From positions 1-40,630 of the forward strand of contig JASBTR010000100.1 in assembly GCA_030148325.1 (NCBI GenBank): a stretch of DNA of 40,630 nt, written 5' to 3'. The translations under genes were made by a program, and so were the position numbers. This document shows positions 18,075 to 26,129 of the stretch, in pieces (the stretch's first letter is position 1; each line of letters begins with the position of its first letter). The DNA comes from Gammaproteobacteria bacterium (GTDB lineage Bacteria > Pseudomonadota > Gammaproteobacteria > UBA6429 > Thiohalophilaceae). A model generated the notes under the pieces. That model saw nothing but the letters and a program-made list of their open reading frames with translations, had not been told where the DNA came from and searched no databases.

Positions 18075-18420
18075 GGAGAAGCGCGAATGGCGACTCTACA
18101 TTGGGGACATGGTGCGTTTTTCTCAAAATGTACTGGCGTACACCGAAGGGCTGGATCAGGCGGCCTTCATTGCTGATCACCTTACCTGTGATGCCACCCT
18201 GCGCAATCTGGAACTGATTGGCGAGGCAGCCACTCATGTTCCTGACGAAGTGCGCCAGACCTTCTCCGATATACCGTGGCGACTGATCATCGCTACACGA
18301 AACCGGCTGATTCATGCCTATCTGGGTATCGACGACGACACGGTCTGGAGCATTGTTCAGGATGATATTCCAGCACTGTTGGAAGGACTTGAGCGGATTT
18401 CAGACGAGACAGGGGAATGA
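18064..18420 (+). CDS. hepT: HepT-type HEPN ribonuclease toxin
   Basis: 118 residues, helical HEPN fold. The catalytic Rx4HxY motif is intact at Arg79, His84 and Tyr86 (RNRLIHAY), the Tyr being the residue that MntA AMPylates. The N-terminal part (EWRLYIGDMVRFSQNVLAYT) and LRNLELIGEAATHVP are typical. HepT degrades RNA when not neutralised. The pair probably stabilises the restriction island. Confidence 0.92.
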   Translation: MSDKEKREWRLYIGDMVRFSQNVLAYTEGLDQAAFIADHLTCDATLRNLELIGEAATHVPDEVRQTFSDIPWRLIIATRNRLIHAYLGIDDDTVWSIVQDDIPALLEGLERISDETGE

Positions 18421-18480
18421 TTGGCGCCCTACACCGAAGACATCCTGGTTCAGCAAACCACGGCCGAGGATTTTCAGCGC
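18421..18480 (+). pseudogene. N-terminal remnant of a second hsdR
   Basis: Directly after the hepT stop, in the same frame, the translation reads APYTEDILVQQTTAEDF, which resembles the start of another class of HsdR subunits (YTEDxLVQQTTAEYL). The similarity ends after about 18 codons and the frame closes at 18552 in unrelated sequence. It marks the truncated right end of the restriction island; rhodanese coding sequence begins on the other strand at 18515. Confidence 0.65.
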
Positions 18481-18514
18481 GCGGCCGCGCCTATCCTGAA
18501 TTGCCGTCCCCGTT

Positions 18515-18871
18515 CTACACATCTTCGGTTGCCTGATTGCACGAGTTGGTAAACTGCGCCAACGCCTGCCAGCCACCGGCCAGGTTGTAAACTTCCGGCA
18601 AACCAAACTGCGCCAGAAACTCGCAGAGTTCGCGGCTCTGATTACCGTGGTAGCAATACACCAGCACCGGTGGCGCCTTGCTGCGCAGGCGCACCAGCTT
18701 CTGGATCAATTGTTCACTCACAGCCTGGGCATGAGGCAGCTGGCCGTGACGGCGGGTGCCTTCGTCGCGTTGGTCGATCACCAGCAGTTCCCCGCTTTGC
18801 AGTAATGCATCCAGTGCTTCCGGCTGTATGTCCTGCCAGCTCATCAGTCGCAGCCCCGAGGTAGCTGTCAA
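18515..18871 (-). CDS. GlpE-like rhodanese
   Basis: 118 residues, a single rhodanese domain with the active-site loop CYHGNQSR (Cys73 to Arg80), closest in style to GlpE thiosulfate sulfurtransferase. It overlaps the haemoglobin stop by 4 bp, so the two are translated together. Rhodaneses are known in nif clusters (rhodN in Azotobacter), where sulfur delivery to Fe-S assembly is proposed. No signal peptide is present, so it is cytoplasmic. Confidence 0.9.
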   Translation of the reverse strand: MTATSGLRLMSWQDIQPEALDALLQSGELLVIDQRDEGTRRHGQLPHAQAVSEQLIQKLVRLRSKAPPVLVYCYHGNQSRELCEFLAQFGLPEVYNLAGGWQALAQFTNSCNQATEDV

Positions 18872-19305
18872 TCGGCTTCGCTGCTCGCGTAGAGTTCTTC
18901 CTCACGCTTGATCAGTACATCAGCGAGGAAGAAATAGGCCTCTTTCCAGGCTTCAAGAATTTCTGGTGTGGCGGCATCACCGAGCACGTCCTGCATGGCG
19001 GTAAGGATGGCGTCACCTACCATCGGGTAGTGTTCTGACTTTACGTTAGTACGTACATGGGCGGCTGCCATGCGCTCTACCGCATCCTTGAGTGCATCGA
19101 GGTTGTCGATATTGCCGGCATAGGCCGCCACTGCCGCAGCCAGAATCTTCGGCTGATCTTCGGGCGCGCCACTAAACAGCGCTCTGGTTTGCGGATATTT
19201 TTCGAACAACACATCATACATGCGCGAGGTGATGGCCAGGCCGTGTTCCTGAAGTACGGGAATGGTGGCCTTGACGGTATCAATGGTCTGTTGGGAAAGC
19301 GGCAT
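18868..19305 (-). CDS. Single-domain bacterial haemoglobin (Vitreoscilla type)
   Basis: 145 residues aligning over the full length with Vitreoscilla haemoglobin: QQTIDTVKATIPVLQEHG, HYPMVGDAILTAMQDVLGDA and ILEAWKEAYFFLADVLI. The proximal haem ligand should be His83 and the CD1 Phe is Phe44 (ALFSG); Tyr30 and Gln51 fit the B10 and E7 pocket positions. It probably binds O2 or NO. Next to nif genes the likely job is oxygen delivery or scavenging under microaerobic fixation, or NO protection of nitrogenase. Confidence 0.93.
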   Translation of the reverse strand: MPLSQQTIDTVKATIPVLQEHGLAITSRMYDVLFEKYPQTRALFSGAPEDQPKILAAAVAAYAGNIDNLDALKDAVERMAAAHVRTNVKSEHYPMVGDAILTAMQDVLGDAATPEILEAWKEAYFFLADVLIKREEELYASSEAD

Positions 19306-19349
19306 GGTATCTACTCCTGTTAGCGAGCCATCGGAGGCTCATTAATTAT

Positions 19350-19469
19350 CTAAAAAGTATGCTCAGGCGGGATTGCGACGCAGACGCGTAGACGGGGTAA
19401 CAGGCCAAAGGCGGCTGCCACGCCCAACGTTATGCCCGTTGTCAGAAAGGTTCTTCTTGATAAGGTCAT
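19350..19469 (-). CDS. Short ORF consisting of a Tat signal peptide
   Basis: 39 codons begin MTLSRRTFLTTGITLGVAAA. This is a textbook twin-arginine signal (SRRTFL) plus hydrophobic core, followed by only about 16 more residues (GLLPRLRVC and so on) and a TAG. AAGG lies 9 bp before the ATG. It is 37 bp after the stop of the gene at 19507 and 44 bp before the haemoglobin start, on the same strand. Either it is a genuine small exported or membrane peptide, or the start of a larger exported protein that was lost. Confidence 0.5.
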   Translation of the reverse strand: MTLSRRTFLTTGITLGVAAAFGLLPRLRVCVAIPPEHTF

Positions 19470-19506
19470 GATGTGTTACCTTACAGTAAGCGAATTAGTG
19501 TGCTCC

Positions 19507-19914
19507 TCAGCCACCCAGTACGGCTTCATAGGCGCCGCGCAGCAATTCGAGCTCGGGTGGGGGCAGGTCCCGCGCCTGGGTAAGATCGATAAACTCCCCG
19601 TCCACACGCGTCACCAGCTCGAACGGAGGGTCGACGGTGTCGATACCGATCAACAGGACCGGCAGACACTCCCCTGGGATCTCCACGTTGAAGTGAAATG
19701 ATTCCTCGGCATGCAGCATATCTGGCTCCAGTCCCAGTAACTCCGCCACCCGCTGGAGTACCGGGGCGGGATGTAAGGCCGGATCGCTCCCGCCGGCATG
19801 CACCTGCGCCAACGGAGGCAAGCCCTCAAAAGCGCAGACCCCATGAGAGAAGCGTACAAAACGGGTACGCGCACTGGTCGCGTGCTTGTGAAAAAGAATA
19901 ACCCGGTAATCCAT
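19507..19914 (-). CDS. Conserved-looking nif-cluster protein, unknown function
   Basis: 135 residues from ATG 19914 (MDYRVILFHKHATSARTRFV), preceded by AGGA 7 bp upstream. It is a soluble mixed alpha/beta protein without recognised catalytic motifs. The C-terminal half (FHFNVEIPGECLPVLLIGID, then DPPFELVTRVDGEFIDLTQA) looks beta-rich. It follows the gene at 19924 after 9 bp and appears to be the last gene of the nifE operon. Confidence 0.75.
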   Translation of the reverse strand: MDYRVILFHKHATSARTRFVRFSHGVCAFEGLPPLAQVHAGGSDPALHPAPVLQRVAELLGLEPDMLHAEESFHFNVEIPGECLPVLLIGIDTVDPPFELVTRVDGEFIDLTQARDLPPPELELLRGAYEAVLGG

Positions 19915-19923
19915 CACGGCATC

Positions 19924-20313
19924 CTATTGGGGCATCGGCAACAGCCGCGCCTCTGACTTGATCTCATCCCCCCGGCCCCAGGCGGTTACCGCTTCAATGA
20001 ATCGGTTTGGCCGGGATGGATGCACTTGCCCGATATCCTGTTCGACCATAAAGGCGCCATCGGCGTGAAACAGCAGTTCGCCCTGCTTCATGCCCCGTTC
20101 ATCCCGCCATTCCCCGATCAGCGATTCCTCACCGGAATAGGGATCCCGCTCAAGCCGATAGCTTGCCGATACGGGAGGCCGCAGTGTCACTCTGTCACTG
20201 TCCAGCCCAAGCTTTACCACTTCTGCATGCAGGCATTCATGAATACGTGCAGCTAGTGTTTCGATATTGTGTAGACGAGAGTTAACCCGATCCAGATCAG
20301 TCGTGACAGTCAT
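19924..20313 (-). CDS. Nif-cluster protein of unknown function
   Basis: 129 residues. An N-terminal helix (LDRVNSRLHNIETLAARIHE) is followed by a beta-rich part (SYRLERDPYSGEESLIGEW, GELLFHADGAFMVEQDI). No catalytic motif, signal peptide or membrane segment was seen. Its start overlaps the end of the TPR gene by 17 bp, placing it in the nifE operon. I do not recognise the family. Confidence 0.72.
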   Translation of the reverse strand: MTVTTDLDRVNSRLHNIETLAARIHECLHAEVVKLGLDSDRVTLRPPVSASYRLERDPYSGEESLIGEWRDERGMKQGELLFHADGAFMVEQDIGQVHPSRPNRFIEAVTAWGRGDEIKSEARLLPMPQ

Positions 20314-20815
20314 CTTCGTCGCTTTCCATTCCTGCCATCAGCTCGCGGATCACGCTGATGCCGACGCAATCCTGTGGATCTATTCGTTCTATCGTGGCCA
20401 GGATATCCCGCGCCTGTTCCGGCATATTCTGTCGCAGCCGAATAAAAGCCAGGGCTTTCAGAGCATAAATAAAAAAGCGTGCCGGTCCTCTAATCCCGGT
20501 CCAGTTGGCGCTATCAGCATCGAGCGTCGACCAGTCGTAACTGAAGCCTCCCTGAATTGCAGCCTTGATCAGGGTCTGGAACACAAAGTCCTCTGCCTGG
20601 CTCAGATCACCCCGATAGAAATGAAACTTGTACTGGGCCTGTAGTACTTCGAGTCGATCAGGCGCCAGTTCAAAGGCATCGTTCAATGCCCGCAAAGACT
20701 GATCACGATTATTGACCCGCGATGCGGCTCTTTGCAGACAGTTATCTACCGCCGGCTCAATTTCAAAACCAAAATGGACCTGACTGGTATCCAGGCGTTG
20801 TACACTACTGTTCAT
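20297..20815 (-). CDS. TPR-like nif-operon protein, paralogue of the protein at 4289
   Basis: 172 residues with helical repeat pairs (SLRALNDAFELAPDRLEVLQ, RQNMPEQARDILATIERIDP) and an acidic C-terminus (ESDEDDCHD). It starts 5 bp after the stop of the [2Fe-2S] ferredoxin gene. The second half clearly resembles the protein of 4289-4816. Each of the two large nif assembly operons thus carries one member. The function is unknown; protein-protein contact with assembly factors is a reasonable guess. Confidence 0.82.
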   Translation of the reverse strand: MNSSVQRLDTSQVHFGFEIEPAVDNCLQRAASRVNNRDQSLRALNDAFELAPDRLEVLQAQYKFHFYRGDLSQAEDFVFQTLIKAAIQGGFSYDWSTLDADSANWTGIRGPARFFIYALKALAFIRLRQNMPEQARDILATIERIDPQDCVGISVIRELMAGMESDEDDCHD

Positions 20816-20820
20816 TCTGT

Positions 20821-21147
20821 TCAGCCCCAGAACTCGGCAGACATCCGCAAGCGTTCAACCGGCTCCCCCTGTTCAAGGTGTTGATCAAATATTTCCGCCA
20901 CGTCGTCCTTGCTTACCTGGGCATACATGACGCCCTCGGGATAGACCAGCACCGAAGGGCCTTCGCTACAGGGACCAAAACAACTGGCGGTGGACACAGC
21001 CACCTTGTCGAACAACTGGCGCTGCTGAAGCTGCCAGTAAAACTCCTCGGCGACCTCGGCAGCATTTTTCTGGCCGCATGATGGCCGTGGATGACCCGGT
21101 GGCCGGTTTTGTACACAAACAAAAACATGTTTTTCCGGTTTGGGCAT
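20821..21147 (-). CDS. Thioredoxin-like [2Fe-2S] ferredoxin
   Basis: 108 residues with the cluster ligands of the thioredoxin-fold ferredoxins: Cys11 (VFVCVQNRP), Cys24 (RPSCGQ), Cys56 and Cys60 (ASCFGPCSEGP), then VLVYPEGVMYAQV. A GAGGAG site precedes the ATG. It follows fdxB after 10 bp in the nifE operon, so it is probably an electron carrier or cluster donor for cofactor assembly. Confidence 0.9.
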   Translation of the reverse strand: MPKPEKHVFVCVQNRPPGHPRPSCGQKNAAEVAEEFYWQLQQRQLFDKVAVSTASCFGPCSEGPSVLVYPEGVMYAQVSKDDVAEIFDQHLEQGEPVERLRMSAEFWG

Positions 21148-21157
21148 AACAAACTCC

Positions 21158-21493
21158 TCAGGCTACCGCCGGCTGCGGTTCATGGGTAAAACATTTCTTC
21201 GGACAGATACGCGCGCAGGCGCCGCAGCCGATACAGTCCAGCGCATTTTTCAGGCTCATGACCATCGCTGTGTCATCGGAAAAGCCATCGTCATCGTCGT
21301 CATAATAATCATCGTCATCGTATTCATCGGCTTCCAGACCTTCCACATCCTCTCTGTCCACCAGGTCGAATACATCGCGTGGACAAACCTTGAAACAACG
21401 GCCACAGCCGATGCAATTGGCCTGTTCAATCTCCATGACAAAGGCGGGAATATACTCCTCACCACCCCGGGTCACACCGCTAATCATACTCAT
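21158..21493 (-). CDS. fdxB: FdxB, nif-specific 4Fe-4S ferredoxin III
   Basis: 111 residues from ATG 21493 with AGGAG upstream; the frame continues upstream but is not conserved there. Two CxxCxxCxxxCP motifs: Cys27, 30, 33 and 37, and Cys87, 90, 93 and 97, with a further Cys101. The N-terminus MSMISGVTRGG is typical of nif FdxB. Between the clusters lies a very acidic loop (about 55-74, eleven Asp). FdxB is a low-potential electron donor in nitrogen fixation. Confidence 0.93.
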   Translation of the reverse strand: MSMISGVTRGGEEYIPAFVMEIEQANCIGCGRCFKVCPRDVFDLVDREDVEGLEADEYDDDDYYDDDDDGFSDDTAMVMSLKNALDCIGCGACARICPKKCFTHEPQPAVA

Positions 21494-21503
21494 ACCCTTC
21501 TCC

Positions 21504-21719
21504 TCAATTCGCAGCCGCTTCGGCGGCCTTGAAGGCGGCCTCGGCCTCGGCCCAGGCCTTGCAGGCGTCGTAAGTTGCCTGCGCCATCCCGGGGATCTCT
21601 TCATAGGCGGCCGGCAGTCGATCCTCAACCAGGTCGTGTAGTTCACCGGCTTTCTCGGTGGCAATTCGTTTGGCCTTGCGGGCCGCCTTCTGCATGGCTT
21701 TCAGTTCTTCGGGACTCAT
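21504..21719 (-). CDS. CCE_0567-family nif-associated small protein
   Basis: 71 residues, all helical (MSPEELKAMQKAARKAKRIA, AWAEAEAAFKAAEAAAN). It matches the small CCE_0567/DUF683 group, Rop-like helical hairpins found beside the NifX-associated protein in most nif clusters. AGGAG precedes the ATG. The biochemical role is not established. Confidence 0.88.
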   Translation of the reverse strand: MSPEELKAMQKAARKAKRIATEKAGELHDLVEDRLPAAYEEIPGMAQATYDACKAWAEAEAAFKAAEAAAN

Positions 21720-21736
21720 GTTTCACTCCTGCTTTG

Positions 21737-22213
21737 TTACATTCCCGCCACATCGGGATACTTGCCAATGATTTCCAGCGCCACGGACAGCAGCTTGTCC
21801 GCCTCGTCCTTCATCTTCGACAGGCTTGGGAAGCCGAAGCGATGCACGTCGCGCAGGGTCCGGTCCATCACCACCAGCTTGCCGACGGTGATAATGGCCC
21901 GGCCGAAACCTTCATGGGTCAGATTGATCATGGGCACCGCCATCAGGCCACACTCTTTTTCTATCATGGCGGAAATCGCGTTGTAGAAGGCCTTGACCCG
22001 TGACAGGGTTACTTCATCAGGATCGCCCACCACCGGAATCTCGCGTTTTTTCTCCTTTGTCAGAACAAAAGGCTCGAGGATCTTTTCCACTGACCAGTCG
22101 TCATAGGTGCCATAGGTATCGATGGCGCGCATCTGGCGCACCATCTCCCTGGCAAAATCGGTCTCCAGTACAGGATCATTCTGTTCTATTGCTAAAGTGG
22201 CTTCGCTCATCAT
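21737..22213 (-). CDS. NifX-associated nitrogen fixation protein (DUF269)
   Basis: 158 residues matching the DUF269 family: ETDFAREMVRQMRAIDTYGT, DEVTLSRVKAFYNAISAMIE, GRAIITVGKLVVMDRTLRDV and HRFGFPSLSKMKDEADKLL. It always accompanies nifX in nif operons and is thought to act in FeMo-co biosynthesis. Two adjacent ATGs (22213, 22210) follow an AGAGG site; either may be used. Confidence 0.93.
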   Translation of the reverse strand: MMSEATLAIEQNDPVLETDFAREMVRQMRAIDTYGTYDDWSVEKILEPFVLTKEKKREIPVVGDPDEVTLSRVKAFYNAISAMIEKECGLMAVPMINLTHEGFGRAIITVGKLVVMDRTLRDVHRFGFPSLSKMKDEADKLLSVALEIIGKYPDVAGM

Positions 22214-22227
22214 CTTTTCCTCTTTGT

Positions 22228-22695
22228 TTATCTCGTCAATTCAATGGAAATGCCGGGATCCGGCAACACCTGTAACAATCGTGGGCTGTAGCGTCTGCTG
22301 CTTGCCGGGTTCATACCCACTCTGCCGGCCAGTGACAGCCCAATGAACAATCCAGCCAGGACAAACAGGACCTGCAGGATTTCACTCATCCCGGCGGAGA
22401 CCGCCATCGCACCGAACAGCAACATGGTCAGCAATGGCGCCAGATAGGCGCGAAATGACACGCTCACCAGCACCTGCTCCGGTATGCCGATCACCACCTG
22501 CTGTCCGGTCTGCACATCAAGCGTGTTTCTCAAACGCATCCGGTTGCGGCGGTTGCCAAAGGCCTTGCCAATCACCGAGCTGCTGCAACCGGATGCACTG
22601 CAATGGGAACAGGCGCTTTTGGGCGCAGTCTCCACCCACAACCATTCACCCTCGGTGCGGATCACGGTGGCGGTTTCCTCCAGCATGGCGCTCAT
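22228..22695 (-). CDS. RseC/SoxR-reducing-system-like membrane protein
   Basis: 155 residues from ATG 22695, preceded by GGAGG. The N-terminal domain carries Cys29, Cys32 and Cys37 (CSHCSASGCSS). Two membrane segments follow (about 78-101 and 105-125). RseC-type proteins work with Rnf-like membrane electron transfer complexes. Its place between nifX and the DUF269 gene suggests a role in reductant supply or redox sensing for nitrogenase; this is inferred from context. The open frame upstream of 22695 overlaps nifX and is not conserved. Confidence 0.85.
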   Translation of the reverse strand: MSAMLEETATVIRTEGEWLWVETAPKSACSHCSASGCSSSVIGKAFGNRRNRMRLRNTLDVQTGQQVVIGIPEQVLVSVSFRAYLAPLLTMLLFGAMAVSAGMSEILQVLFVLAGLFIGLSLAGRVGMNPASSRRYSPRLLQVLPDPGISIELTR

Positions 22696-22699
22696 ATGG

Positions 22700-23185
22700 C
22701 TATTCCTCCCAACCCTCGGCTTCCATGTCGTCAAAACGGGATGGATCGGCCGGTGTCTGCTCAGAAATCGCACGCGCCAGCCAACGGCTGGGACCTTCAC
22801 GTAGTTCCTGCTGCAGAGATTCCAGCAGATCGTTGATCTCCGCCCCCGGAGATACCTTCACCGGTTGAATACCATTCGCCTTTAATTGATTGATGGCCGA
22901 TGCGCCCACTGCCTGGCTATAGACCGCAATACAACCATCGAGGGCCGCGATCTTGGCGGCCAGTTTGTCCTCGTTACCATCCATGGCCAGCTGACCAAAC
23001 TCCACCGCTTCGGCAAGGCATAGTCGTTCAGGATCCACGGCATAGATGGCAAAGGATTTGGCCGCGCCAAAATGCTGATCCACGTGCTTCATATCAGTTG
23101 AAGCAAAGGCCATCTTGATCGCGCCATCCATCCACTCATCCTCAGTGTTGCACTGCACCAGCTGCAGGCGTCGTTGAAGCGCCAT
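22700..23185 (-). CDS. nifX: NifX, FeMo-cofactor precursor carrier
   Basis: 161 residues with the dinitrogenase iron-molybdenum-cofactor-binding domain: [52 protein letters not shown]. NifX binds NifB-co or the VK-cluster and shuttles them to NifEN. Its start lies inside the end of nifN (44-bp overlap), with GAGGTG upstream of the ATG. Confidence 0.93.
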   Translation of the reverse strand: MALQRRLQLVQCNTEDEWMDGAIKMAFASTDMKHVDQHFGAAKSFAIYAVDPERLCLAEAVEFGQLAMDGNEDKLAAKIAALDGCIAVYSQAVGASAINQLKANGIQPVKVSPGAEINDLLESLQQELREGPSRWLARAISEQTPADPSRFDDMEAEGWEE

Positions 23186-24569
23186 GGTTCACCTCGCTGT
23201 ATTCGGGTTTTTGCGCATAAGGGGAGCGATAGGGATGAATTTCCCCTTTCTCCAGGTCAAGCATGATGTTGGCCAGCTCGAACAGGGTCTGGCGGCTGCC
23301 GCGATAGCCCAGCCAGGTCTTTTGGTAGCCACCCAGGGTGTCGTACTGGGGAAAACCGGCCCGCAACAAAGGAATGCCCAGACGTTGTGCGCTTTCCACG
23401 CCGTGGGAATTGCAAATCAACACCTCGGCCTGGTTTTCGCCGGCAAGGCGTTCAAGGTCTTCCAGATCGCCGATCTTCACGGACTGCGCTTTCACGTCTC
23501 GCAGCACCGGTGCATTGGCCGGGGCCACCACCGCGACTGCTTCGGCGCCCATGCCATCCAGAAGTTCACTGAAGGCATGTACCAGGTCCGGGTCGCCCGC
23601 CAACGCGAAGCGCCCCATACCTAACATGAAATGGCAGTCCAGCATGGCGTCCTGCAACTGGGCGCGTTGACGTTGCAGGCGTTCCGGGACTGGCTCGGCG
23701 GAGAGTTCATGTAAGGTGTCAATAAGCGGATCCACGGCATCCAGCCCCATCAGGTGGTCGAAGCGATAATCGGGCACGCCGGTGAGCGCGGCAAGCCGGT
23801 CGGCAGCACGGTTAAGAGAGCGGCCGATCACCAGGGTGGCCAGGGCGTCACCCAGTGTCGCCAGCTCCGAAACCTCGGCGCCGCCGGTAGTGAGGGGCGA
23901 GAATTCGTCTTCGCCGAGATGGCCGTCCAGCGAGTCGGACAGATCCGGGATCACCACCGGCCGCAGTTTGAAGGACTCGATAATTTCCTTGAGTTCTTCC
24001 AGATCCCCCGGCGTCAGTGAGGCGTTGACCAGCACATTCACCTGACGTCGGCGTCGCCCGGGAACCGTTCCGGCCTGTTCGGCCGATGGCACCAGCGTAT
24101 CGATGATAGCCTCCACCGCCCTGGCAAAGCCGCTTTCCAGACAGCCAGTGAAGTCCGGTGCGGACACACCGACAACGGGGATACTGTCAAACTGTGGATA
24201 TTGCTTACGAAAGTCACCAATGGCCATGGCCACATCACTACCCTGGGTTTCCGCCAGACCGGTGGTGGGCACGCCCAGCAGTGAAGGTGCATTTTTTTCG
24301 CAGATCGTTTTGAGCCCTTCCACCACGCTGTCCTCGGAACCCATTACCGTGGATACCTGATCCATGGCGGTGGTCTGCAGCGGAATGGGCTCGCGGAAAT
24401 GGCGCACGAAAAACACCTTGCCAAAGGCCGTACAGCCCTGCGAGCCGTGCAACATGGGGATGGCTCGCCGGAAGCCTAGAAAAGCCAGGGCCGCGCCAAT
24501 GGTCTGGCTGGCCTTGAGCGGGCTGACCGATAATGCCTTCTTGCGCTTGATAATTTCTGCCATGGTCAT
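23142..24569 (-). CDS. nifN: NifN, FeMo-cofactor scaffold beta subunit
   Basis: 475 residues, NifK-like. Diagnostic segments: [40 protein letters not shown] (cluster ligand Cys46), [14 protein letters not shown] and [20 protein letters not shown]. With NifE it forms the platform on which FeMo-co is finished. The ATG overlaps the nifE stop by 4 bp, so the two subunits are translationally coupled. Confidence 0.96.
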   Translation of the reverse strand: MTMAEIIKRKKALSVSPLKASQTIGAALAFLGFRRAIPMLHGSQGCTAFGKVFFVRHFREPIPLQTTAMDQVSTVMGSEDSVVEGLKTICEKNAPSLLGVPTTGLAETQGSDVAMAIGDFRKQYPQFDSIPVVGVSAPDFTGCLESGFARAVEAIIDTLVPSAEQAGTVPGRRRRQVNVLVNASLTPGDLEELKEIIESFKLRPVVIPDLSDSLDGHLGEDEFSPLTTGGAEVSELATLGDALATLVIGRSLNRAADRLAALTGVPDYRFDHLMGLDAVDPLIDTLHELSAEPVPERLQRQRAQLQDAMLDCHFMLGMGRFALAGDPDLVHAFSELLDGMGAEAVAVVAPANAPVLRDVKAQSVKIGDLEDLERLAGENQAEVLICNSHGVESAQRLGIPLLRAGFPQYDTLGGYQKTWLGYRGSRQTLFELANIMLDLEKGEIHPYRSPYAQKPEYSEVNHGASTTPAAGAVQH

Positions 24570-26032
24570 ACCTCCTGCAGGGCGGCACTGGCCGCCGCGG
24601 GGGCGGGTTCTGGTGTCTGTAGTATGTCATCCACCGTATTCTGTGGATTGGCAAGCTTTTTCTGAACCGCCCAGGGCGCAGGCCGGCGCACCGCCGACCA
24701 GACCGGGCTGCTGATGGTCAACACCAGCTGACGGGCCAGTTCCACCATGCCGTCATAGCCGGCGTAACCGAACTCACGCTCCTGATTGATATCGAGGAAG
24801 GGAATGCGGGCCTTGAGGGCGGTGTACATGTTGCGCCCACCGGCAATGAGTACGTCCACCTTGTTGTCGCGCACGATCTTGATCAGGGCCCTGGGATTGC
24901 CATCCTCGATCATCACCGCCTCCTGGCCCATGAGTTCGCGGATGCGCGCCTTGTCTTCCTCGGTGGATTTCTTGGTGCCCGTGGCCACCACTTCCATGCC
25001 AAGGTCCTGCAAGGCGGCGATCACCGACCAGGATTTCACCCCGCCGGTATACAGCAACACCTTCCTGCCACGCAGTTTCTCCCGCCAGGGGGCGAGCGCA
25101 GCATCGATCTTCGCCTCCTCGCGGGCTATGAGTTTTTCTGTACGTTCAGTGAGATCGGCATCATCGATCAGGCGGGCAAAATCGCGCAATGCCTGGGAGA
25201 CATCGCGCACCCCGTAAAAGCTGCCCTCGAACCAGGGGGTGCCGAAGGCTTCCTGCAGCTTGCGTGCGACGTTGATCATGGCCTTGGAGCAGACCATCAT
25301 GTTGGCTTCCGAGCGGTGCATGGTCTGCACCTCGCGATAGCGGGCGTCGCCGGAAAGGGTGCACAACACGCGCAGGCCCAGTTCGTCCAGCAATGGCAGC
25401 ACGTGCCACAGCTCACCGGCGATGTTGTATTCACCCACCAGGGTGATGTCGTGAATCGTTTTACCGTCCTCCGTGGACGGTTTCGGGTCCGGCTCGCGGC
25501 TGCCACAGACGTACTTGACCATGGACTCACCGGCGATTCGGTTGCCCAGGTTCTTGGTGCCATAGAAACCGGCGGCGTCCACCGGCACCACCGGGGTACC
25601 CCAGCGTTTTTCGGCCTCCTTGCACACCGCTTCGATATCGTCACCGATCAGGGCAGGCACACAGGTGTTGTAAACGAAGACCGCCGCCGGATGATAATCT
25701 TCAACGGCCTGCTTGATGGAATAGAACAGGCGTTTCTCGCCACGCCCCATGATCACATCCTGTTCGGTCAGGTCGGTGGTCATGCCGATGCGGTAAAGAC
25801 GCGGCCCGCTGGAACGGGTGCCGCGGTTGTCCCAGGAACTGCCGGCGCAGGCAATGGGGCCGTGCACGATGTGAGCGACATCGGCGATGGGCAATAACGC
25901 AATCTGCGCGCCGTCGAAGGCGCAGCCACCGGCAGTGGCGCCCGGTTTGGGCTTGGCGCAGCCGGATTTGGACTTTTTATTGTGCGCGCAGGCAGGCTCG
26001 TCGAGTAATTCTGCAATGTCTTTCTGCTTCAT
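24566..26032 (-). CDS. nifE: NifE, FeMo-cofactor scaffold alpha subunit
   Basis: 488 residues, NifD-like. Cluster ligands Cys37 (GGCAFDGAQ), Cys62 ([14 protein letters not shown]) and Cys124 ([13 protein letters not shown]) are present, as is the long [20 protein letters not shown] segment. The first 35 residues include three extra cysteines (15, 25, 37), usual in NifE. GGGAG precedes the ATG. It heads the operon served by the sigma54 promoter at 26070-26085. Confidence 0.96.
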   Translation of the reverse strand: MKQKDIAELLDEPACAHNKKSKSGCAKPKPGATAGGCAFDGAQIALLPIADVAHIVHGPIACAGSSWDNRGTRSSGPRLYRIGMTTDLTEQDVIMGRGEKRLFYSIKQAVEDYHPAAVFVYNTCVPALIGDDIEAVCKEAEKRWGTPVVPVDAAGFYGTKNLGNRIAGESMVKYVCGSREPDPKPSTEDGKTIHDITLVGEYNIAGELWHVLPLLDELGLRVLCTLSGDARYREVQTMHRSEANMMVCSKAMINVARKLQEAFGTPWFEGSFYGVRDVSQALRDFARLIDDADLTERTEKLIAREEAKIDAALAPWREKLRGRKVLLYTGGVKSWSVIAALQDLGMEVVATGTKKSTEEDKARIRELMGQEAVMIEDGNPRALIKIVRDNKVDVLIAGGRNMYTALKARIPFLDINQEREFGYAGYDGMVELARQLVLTISSPVWSAVRRPAPWAVQKKLANPQNTVDDILQTPEPAPAAASAALQEV

Positions 26033-26069
26033 TCAGGGGGGACTCCCTAATAGTCTGTACCTTCCTGAA

Positions 26070-26085
26070 TGCAATCATCGTACCA
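26070..26085 (-). promoter_or_regulatory. Sigma54 promoter of the nifENX operon
   Basis: On the minus strand the site reads TGGTACGATGATTGCA, matching TGGYAC-N5-TTGCA with correct spacing. The predicted start is near 26059, giving a 27-nt leader to the nifE ATG, and a NifA site is at 26130-26145. Confidence 0.88.
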
Positions 26086-26129
26086 TCTCATATGGTGTTG
26101 TTTTTTAAAGAGTTAATTGTAAATTTGTT

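Noticed and set aside
19318-19345. Terminator gagcc-atcgga-ggctc before the haemoglobin gene
   Set aside because: The stem is only 5 bp and has no T-run on either strand that fits a gene end.
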